Of a stretch of DNA of 64,000 nucleotides, positions 59,686-64,000 are shown piece by piece. The notes below the pieces were generated by a model. It was not told the DNA's origin. It searched no databases and saw only the letters and a program-made list of their open reading frames with translations. The position numbers and the translations under genes are program-made. The number at the start of each line of letters is the position of its first letter. The first letter of the stretch is position 1. Source of the stretch: an uncultured Clostridia bacterium (GTDB lineage Bacteria > Bacillota > Clostridia > Oscillospirales > Acutalibacteraceae); the NCBI GenBank assembly GCA_944384855.1, contig CALWUY010000065.1, positions 1-64,000 of the forward strand. The letters run 5' to 3'.

Positions 59686-59874
59686 TTAAATAGCTCTGGT
59701 AACCTTGCCTGAACGCAGGCAGCGGGTGCAAACATTGATACGGCGCGGCGAACCGTTTACGATTGCCTTAACCTTCTTAACGTTGGGCTTCCAGGTTCTG
59801 TTGGTACGTCTGTGTGAGTGAGAAACCTTAATACCGAAAGCAATTTCTTTGTTGCAGATATCACATTTAGCCAT
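59686..59874 (-). CDS. rpmB: Ribosomal protein L28
   Basis: 62 residues from ATG 59874, GGAGGTG 6-7 bases upstream. MAKCDICNKEIAFG, SHSHRRTNRTWKPNVKKV and RINVCTRCLRSGKV are the L28 signature; the four cysteines mark the zinc-binding (C+) form. Single-gene transcript with its own promoter. Confidence 0.96.
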   Translation of the reverse strand: MAKCDICNKEIAFGIKVSHSHRRTNRTWKPNVKKVKAIVNGSPRRINVCTRCLRSGKVTRAI

Positions 59875-59930
59875 GGTCTGCACCTCCTTACTGTTATTGG
59901 AACGGATAAATTATCCGCATAGCAAAAATT

Positions 59931-59959
59931 ATAATACCACACTATGCGACAAAAATCAA
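59931..59959 (-). promoter_or_regulatory. Promoter of rpmB
   Basis: TTGATT (59959-59954), 17-base spacer, TATTAT (59936-59931) on the minus strand. Confidence 0.68.
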
Positions 59960-59987
59960 GTGTTTTTTAAATAATAATTTGAGATCG

Positions 59988-60971
59988 TTAATTTTCACTT
60001 CTTCCCGGACGGCTCATGAGATCGTAAAGCGCCGTCCTTACATCCTTGTTTTCATAGAGAATCGCGTAACACTCTCTGATTATAGGCATCTCTATATTGT
60101 ACTGCTGAGACAGCTTATATGCCATTTCGGAAGCATAATATCCTTCAACAGTGCCTACCTCTCTTAACGCCGTTTCAACCGATTCCCCGCTTCCGACCTT
60201 GTGCCCGAAACGGTTGTTGCGGCTGTGCCGGGATGTACAGGTAACAATTAAATCTCCCAGACCCGTAAGTCCCGCAAATGTAGTTTCCCTGCCTCCCATG
60301 CAAACTCCCAGTCTGCACATTTCGGCAAGTCCCCTTGTAATTAAAGCGGCTCGAGTATTGTCGCCGAGTTCAAGACCCTCGCATATACCTGCCGCTATCG
60401 CAATAATATTCTTAAGCGCTCCTCCAAGCTCCACACCTATAACATCGACCGAAGTGTAAACCCTGAGGTATTCTGAAGCCAGTATATTCTGTACCGCCTG
60501 CGCGGCAGGCAGAGAATTTGACGCCGCTACAATTGACGTGGGAACGTTTCTCGCTACTTCCTCCGCATGCGACGGACCTGAAAGTATAACTAACGGACTG
60601 TCAGGCAATTCTTCGCTTATAACCTGTGAAAGCCTTTTGAGCGTTCCTTTTTCCAGACCTTTGGCTACATTGATAACTATTCCCTGTCCGGAATATGCCT
60701 TAAGCTTTCGGGCGACCTTCCTGACCGCCGTAGACGGAGTGGCGATTATGGTAAGCGTATCTCCCTCCACGACAGACATGTCGTCTGTAATTTTTATCTC
60801 TTCCGGCAGAAAAATACCTTTCAAAAGTTTTTCATTAGTACGCTTATCGCTTAAAAGCTCAACCTCTTCTCTGAACGGCGACCAGAGTGTAACATCGCAT
60901 CCGTTTCTAAAGGCGCACAGCGCCAATGCCATACCCCATCCGCCTGATCCTAAAATAGTAACTTTAACCAA
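59988..60971 (-). CDS. gpsA: Glycerol-3-phosphate dehydrogenase [NAD(P)+]
   Basis: 327 residues, TTG start two bases after the plsY stop. Nucleotide-binding ILGSGGWGMALALCAF at the N-terminus; INVAKGLEKGTLKRLS and ILSGPSHAEEVARNVPTSIV near 135; catalytic Lys in GVELGGALKNIIAIAAG near 185; NTRAALITRGLAEM near 250. Makes sn-glycerol-3-phosphate from DHAP for phospholipids and hands it to PlsY. Last gene of the DUF512-der-plsY-gpsA run. Confidence 0.96.
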   Translation of the reverse strand: MVKVTILGSGGWGMALALCAFRNGCDVTLWSPFREEVELLSDKRTNEKLLKGIFLPEEIKITDDMSVVEGDTLTIIATPSTAVRKVARKLKAYSGQGIVINVAKGLEKGTLKRLSQVISEELPDSPLVILSGPSHAEEVARNVPTSIVAASNSLPAAQAVQNILASEYLRVYTSVDVIGVELGGALKNIIAIAAGICEGLELGDNTRAALITRGLAEMCRLGVCMGGRETTFAGLTGLGDLIVTCTSRHSRNNRFGHKVGSGESVETALREVGTVEGYYASEMAYKLSQQYNIEMPIIRECYAILYENKDVRTALYDLMSRPGRSEN

Positions 60972-60973
60972 TA

Positions 60974-61621
60974 TTACTTCCTGCCTTTCCCGATTTTTGA
61001 TTCGGTGCCCGAAAGCAAACGCTTGATATTTTCCTTATGTTTCAATACAACTATTACGCCCATCAAAACCGATAAAATAACCTGCGGTAAAAGCGAAGCC
61101 GATTCGTCGCTGAAAATAACAGAACATACCACTACCGTAACTGTCGCAATAAGTGAGCTTAATGACACTATCTTTGAGATTATCAAAATAACGGCAAAAA
61201 CCGTAAGCCCTATTATTATAGCCCACGGAGAACATACTGCAAATATTCCGACGCTGGTAGCTACACCTTTTCCGCCTTTAAACTGGAAAAACACCGGAAA
61301 AACATGACCGAGCATACAGGCAAGCCCGCAAATATATGCTCCGTATATTCCTTCTGCCCATATATCCCCCGAAGTCTCTGCAATATAATTAAATATCAGT
61401 TTTCCCATATACGTCGCCGCAAAGCCTTTTAATGCATCACACACAAAGGTCAGCGCCCCGGGAAGAAAACCCGCATTGCGCATTACATTTGTAGTTCCGG
61501 CATTTCCGCTTCCTAATTCTCTGACATCCTTTTTTAAAAATGCCTTTGCAAATATTACCGCAAAGTTTATACTTCCTATCAAATAAGCAGCTATAACTGT
61601 AATTAACGCAGTCATTACCAT
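60974..61621 (-). CDS. plsY: Acyl-phosphate:glycerol-3-phosphate acyltransferase PlsY
   Basis: 215 residues, about five membrane helices. The three conserved loops are GSGNAGTTNVMRNAG near residue 36, HVFPVFFQFKGGKGVATS near 106, and a C-terminal KHKENIKRLLSGTESK (usual HRENIxRL). It acylates glycerol-3-phosphate in the membrane. Its ATG overlaps the der stop (TAATG). Confidence 0.95.
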   Translation of the reverse strand: MVMTALITVIAAYLIGSINFAVIFAKAFLKKDVRELGSGNAGTTNVMRNAGFLPGALTFVCDALKGFAATYMGKLIFNYIAETSGDIWAEGIYGAYICGLACMLGHVFPVFFQFKGGKGVATSVGIFAVCSPWAIIIGLTVFAVILIISKIVSLSSLIATVTVVVCSVIFSDESASLLPQVILSVLMGVIVVLKHKENIKRLLSGTESKIGKGRK

Positions 61622-62943
61622 TACTTGTCGCCCCTTTCCCGGATAACAAACCTTACGGGCGTGCCTTCCAGTCCGAAAGTCGCGCGTATCTGGTTTTCAA
61701 GATATCTCTGATATGAAAAATGAAAAAGCTCCGCCTTATTGCAGAAACAGACAAATGTAGGAGGCTTTGTAGACGCCTGTGTCATATAGTATATTTTAAG
61801 TCTTTTCCCCTTGTCTGTAGGAGGCTGCACCCTCGCGGTAGCGTCAGCCAAAATATCGTTGAGCATACCTGTCGAGATACGCATCGTATTCTGTTCGTTG
61901 ACATATTTAATCAGCTCAAAAAGCCTGTCAACCCTCTGACCTGTCTTTGCAGATATGAATACTATCGGCGCATAGGGCATAAATGAAAAATCTACCATAA
62001 GCTTTTTGCGGTATGAGTCCATCGTGGTGCCGTCTTTTTCCACCGCATCCCATTTATTTACCGCTATTATGCAGGCCTTTCCGGCCTCCAGAGCGAGCCC
62101 CGCGACCTTTGAGTCCTGCTCGGTAAAACCGTCTGTGCCGTCTATCATAATTACACAAACGTCGGCGCGGTCTATTGCCATATTTGCCCTTAAAACGCTG
62201 TATTTTTCAATTTTATCTTCAACCTTTGATTTTCGCCTGAGTCCCGCGGTATCGATAAAATTATACTTTACTCCGTTTCTTTCAACCGCCGTATCAATAG
62301 CGTCGCGCGTGGTCCCGGCAATATCAGATACTATCGAACGTTCCTCACCCGATATATTATTTATAAGCGAAGATTTTCCCGCATTCGGTTTGCCTATTAC
62401 CGCAACGTTTATAACATTTTCATCTTCATCCGTAAAATCTTCCTTAGGTATATATGACAGCACCTTATCAAGCAGATCGCCGGTGCCGTGTCCGTGAACC
62501 GATGAAACCGGAATAGGATCTCCCAGTCCCAGATTATAAAACTCGTAAAACTCCGCCGGAGTATCACCGATGTTGTCACATTTGTTCACGCAGAGCACTA
62601 TGGGTTTCCCGCTTTTTCTCAGCATCGCCGCAACCTCTTCGTCTGCGGCGGTGACCCCTGACTTTATATCGGTAACAAAAATTATAACGCTCGCCGTATC
62701 GACAGCAAGCTGAGCCTGCGACCTCATACTACTTAAAATTATATCATCGGTCTTGGGCTCTATTCCTCCGGTATCTATAAGCATAAGTTTTCTGCCCGCC
62801 CATTCCGCATCGCCGTAAATACGGTCGCGCGTAACACCGGGAGTATCGTCGACAATAGACAGCCTCCTGCCGATTATTTTATTGAAAAGCGTGGACTTGC
62901 CCACATTCGGTCTGCCCACAACAGCAACAACAGGTTTAGCCAT
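61621..62943 (-). CDS. der: Ribosome biogenesis GTPase Der (EngA)
   Basis: 440 residues from ATG 62943 (AAGGAG 6 bases upstream). Two tandem GTPase domains: GRPNVGKSTLFNKI with DTPGVT, DTGG and NKCD (residues 1-165), then GKPNAGKSSLINNI with DIAGTTRDAID, DTAG and NKWD (about 176-345). A KH-like C-terminal domain ends RATFGLEGTPVRFVIRERG. Needed for 50S subunit assembly. Confidence 0.97.
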   Translation of the reverse strand: MAKPVVAVVGRPNVGKSTLFNKIIGRRLSIVDDTPGVTRDRIYGDAEWAGRKLMLIDTGGIEPKTDDIILSSMRSQAQLAVDTASVIIFVTDIKSGVTAADEEVAAMLRKSGKPIVLCVNKCDNIGDTPAEFYEFYNLGLGDPIPVSSVHGHGTGDLLDKVLSYIPKEDFTDEDENVINVAVIGKPNAGKSSLINNISGEERSIVSDIAGTTRDAIDTAVERNGVKYNFIDTAGLRRKSKVEDKIEKYSVLRANMAIDRADVCVIMIDGTDGFTEQDSKVAGLALEAGKACIIAVNKWDAVEKDGTTMDSYRKKLMVDFSFMPYAPIVFISAKTGQRVDRLFELIKYVNEQNTMRISTGMLNDILADATARVQPPTDKGKRLKIYYMTQASTKPPTFVCFCNKAELFHFSYQRYLENQIRATFGLEGTPVRFVIRERGDK

Positions 62944-62954
62944 TTTTAGCTCCT

Positions 62955-63206
62955 TTACCCTTTCAGTCCTCTTGACTGTCTGTCCATATCCTCTACCACA
63001 ATATCGAAAATTTCGCCAAGTGTTGCGCAGTATTCCAGAACAAGCCACGGCTCATTCGTATGAAAATGGATTTTTATCAGATTTTCGTCACCTACTGCCA
63101 AAAGACAGTCTCCCTTGAAATGCGAAACGAAATACTCGTTTATAGCATCCTCATCAAGACCGGTTCCTTCTATCAGCAGCTGTGTGTCATATTTGAATTC
63201 ATTCAT
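62955..63206 (-). CDS. Small protein resembling the C-terminal domain of fatty acid kinase FakA (YloV)
   Basis: 83 residues. YDTQLLIEGTGLDEDAINEYF, GDCLLAVGDENLIKIHFHTNEPWLVLEYCATLGEIFDIVVEDMDRQ matches the FakA/YloV tail pattern (GDSLxVVGDDxLIKVHVHTNxPGxVLEYALxxGEL...I.NM). The kinase (DAK2) and middle domains are missing. The ATG overlaps the end of the DUF512 gene by 8 bases, and der begins 11 bases after its stop, so it is a coupled member of this operon. Role unknown; perhaps a regulatory or ligand-binding relic. Confidence 0.75.
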   Translation of the reverse strand: MNEFKYDTQLLIEGTGLDEDAINEYFVSHFKGDCLLAVGDENLIKIHFHTNEPWLVLEYCATLGEIFDIVVEDMDRQSRGLKG

Positions 63207-64000
63207 AGCATATATCCTTTCCGAGAACTTTGTCTAAAAACTGATATCCGTCGTTATCGACAGGCGTTATTTTAACGCCCAGCTTTTCCGACAGTTCTGT
63301 AAGCGTCACGCTGTCAAGAAACATATCTCCGCCGTCTCTCAGCATAACCGACGGTATCAGCAGTTCTTCTCCTATATTTCTGTCTTTAAGCTGATCCTCA
63401 ATATCAGTCGCCGTGACCAGACCCGCTACAGTAATGTGCCCTCCGAAAAAGTTGTTTTTAACCGCTATAACCTTACATTCCAAATTATCCCACTTTTTCT
63501 TGATATTGTCAACCATTTCGCAAATAAATGGATATGCGGCCTCTCCGGTGGCTATTGTAATTATGCGCTTATTTTCAAGTTTATAATCAGTCCTGCTGAC
63601 AGCGTCAAACACTTCTTTTTTCAGAAGCGCTACCAGCCCTACCCCGTTTTCAAGCTGATGAAACTCCTCGTAATAATCAGCCTGCGGAATTTCAAGTCCC
63701 GCTGTTATATAAAACTCGTCTGCCGCAAAAACACGCCTTTCACCAAACTTTTTTATACATTCATTCCCGATATTTTCTATTATTTCAAGCGTATCAGCGG
63801 CAGTCCTGCGGTTAAAAGGCTCTATATCCGCAAGACCCTCCCTGTAACGCGTAAGTCCCACCGGAACAGCCGCTATACATTCCACATTTTCCAGCTTTGT
63901 AAGATCGTTCAGCGTCTGTTTGAGCTCGTCCCCATCATTGTACCCCGGCACCAGAACCAGCTGGCAGTTTATCTTAATGCCGGCGCTGTTGAACCGCTCT
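63199..64000 (-). CDS. DUF512 protein (radical SAM-type), C-terminal 267 residues; runs off the right edge
   Basis: The frame is open to the window end; the start lies outside. The visible part begins RFNSAGIKINCQLVLVPGYNDGDEL, the end of a radical SAM-like core (usual phrase CQIVLCPGINDG), followed by the DUF512 domain: CIAAVPVGLTRYREGL, RVFAADEFYITAGLEIP, and a C-terminal NNFFGGHITVAGLVTATDI and PSVMLRDGGDMFLDSVTL. A stand-alone start at 63951 is possible on paper but would split the conserved VPGYNDG motif. DUF512 genes neighbour der in many Clostridia. Reaction unknown. Confidence 0.87.
   Translation of the reverse strand, partial: ERFNSAGIKINCQLVLVPGYNDGDELKQTLNDLTKLENVECIAAVPVGLTRYREGLADIEPFNRRTAADTLEIIENIGNECIKKFGERRVFAADEFYITAGLEIPQADYYEEFHQLENGVGLVALLKKEVFDAVSRTDYKLENKRIITIATGEAAYPFICEMVDNIKKKWDNLECKVIAVKNNFFGGHITVAGLVTATDIEDQLKDRNIGEELLIPSVMLRDGGDMFLDSVTLTELSEKLGVKITPVDNDGYQFLDKVLGKDICYE

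Noticed and set aside
60538-61026. 162-codon plus-strand open frame
   Set aside because: Antisense to gpsA and the end of plsY, both of which have full family motifs; no start signal.
1-64000. tRNA or rRNA genes, CRISPR arrays, insertion sequences, phage attachment sites, replication origin
   Set aside because: I looked for TTCGAATC-type T-arms, regularly spaced repeats, transposase motifs with terminal repeats and DnaA-box clusters, and saw none. A tRNA or repeat could still be missed by eye.

Overview
The window reads as chromosomal DNA of an anaerobic, Gram-positive gut bacterium of the class Clostridia (Oscillospirales/Ruminococcaceae-like is my best guess). Support: strong AGGAGG-type ribosome binding sites, frequent GTG and TTG starts, near-consensus TTGACA-17-TATAAT promoters, a threonyl T-box leader, a GTP-type PEP carboxykinase, rubredoxin and flavodiiron protein, a CsoR copper switch, the DUF512-der-plsY-gpsA gene string, and a bile salt hydrolase among many glycan-cleaving enzymes. 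I saw no tRNA, rRNA, CRISPR array, intact transposase or prophage.

Layout. 1-7090 (minus strand): two rhamnosidase-like hydrolases flank genes for a mutarotase-like protein, a zinc dehydrogenase, a UlaG-like lactonase, an HpcH/HpaI aldolase and a 2-hydroxyacid dehydrogenase. Together they resemble a non-phosphorylative sugar oxidation route. 7595-9474: a GntR regulator with an ABC exporter. 9848-11563: an iron-sulfur protein and a TIGR04076-type protein, divergent from a Crp/Fnr regulator across a perfect dyad. 11676-15907: bile salt hydrolase, sugar isomerase-like protein and GH38 alpha-mannosidase. 16216-19171: csoR and copA, with a CopZ-like domain as an in-frame C-terminal extension that has its own ribosome binding site. 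19552-22394: a broken traX gene and a GH95 fucosidase. 22598-26878: ECF sigma factor with anti-sigma-like partner, then small accessory genes (HTH membrane protein, two acetyltransferases, DUF3592 protein, P-loop kinase-like protein). 27093-29551: greA and lysS, the latter with an appended tRNA-binding domain. 29759-31879: CPBP-like membrane protein and a GH29-like protein. 32043-35638: pckG and, divergent, a penicillin-binding protein.

35741-40229 is a sugar ABC importer (binding protein and two permeases, no ATPase) with malQ. Pyruvate kinase and a polysaccharide flippase follow. 43423-45813 holds an HTH domain fused to a phosphoglucosamine mutase-like enzyme, next to nagB. 45908-48932: DUF3810 metalloprotease-like protein, GH28-like pectinase and a Dabb protein. 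Then come rnpB (minus strand), a P-loop ATPase, the T-box leader and thrS. 52913-55211 is a BlaI/BlaR-type pair with paired operators and a decayed copy of the BlaR sensor tail. 55365-58144: ZIP transporter, rubredoxin and a flavodiiron protein fused to flavin reductase and rubredoxin domains. The right end (58357-64000) is mostly housekeeping: dCMP deaminase, phosphoglycolate phosphatase, rpmB, gpsA, plsY, der, a FakA-tail-like protein and a DUF512 protein that runs off the window.

The metabolic theme is scavenging of plant or host glycans (rhamnose, fucose, mannose, galacturonate, maltodextrin, amino sugars) feeding pyruvate kinase and PEP carboxykinase, together with oxygen/NO, copper, beta-lactam-type and bile stress functions. 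Starts were moved from the longest open frame where a ribosome binding site or promoter decided the matter. All functions are inferred by reading sequence motifs; no database search was possible.
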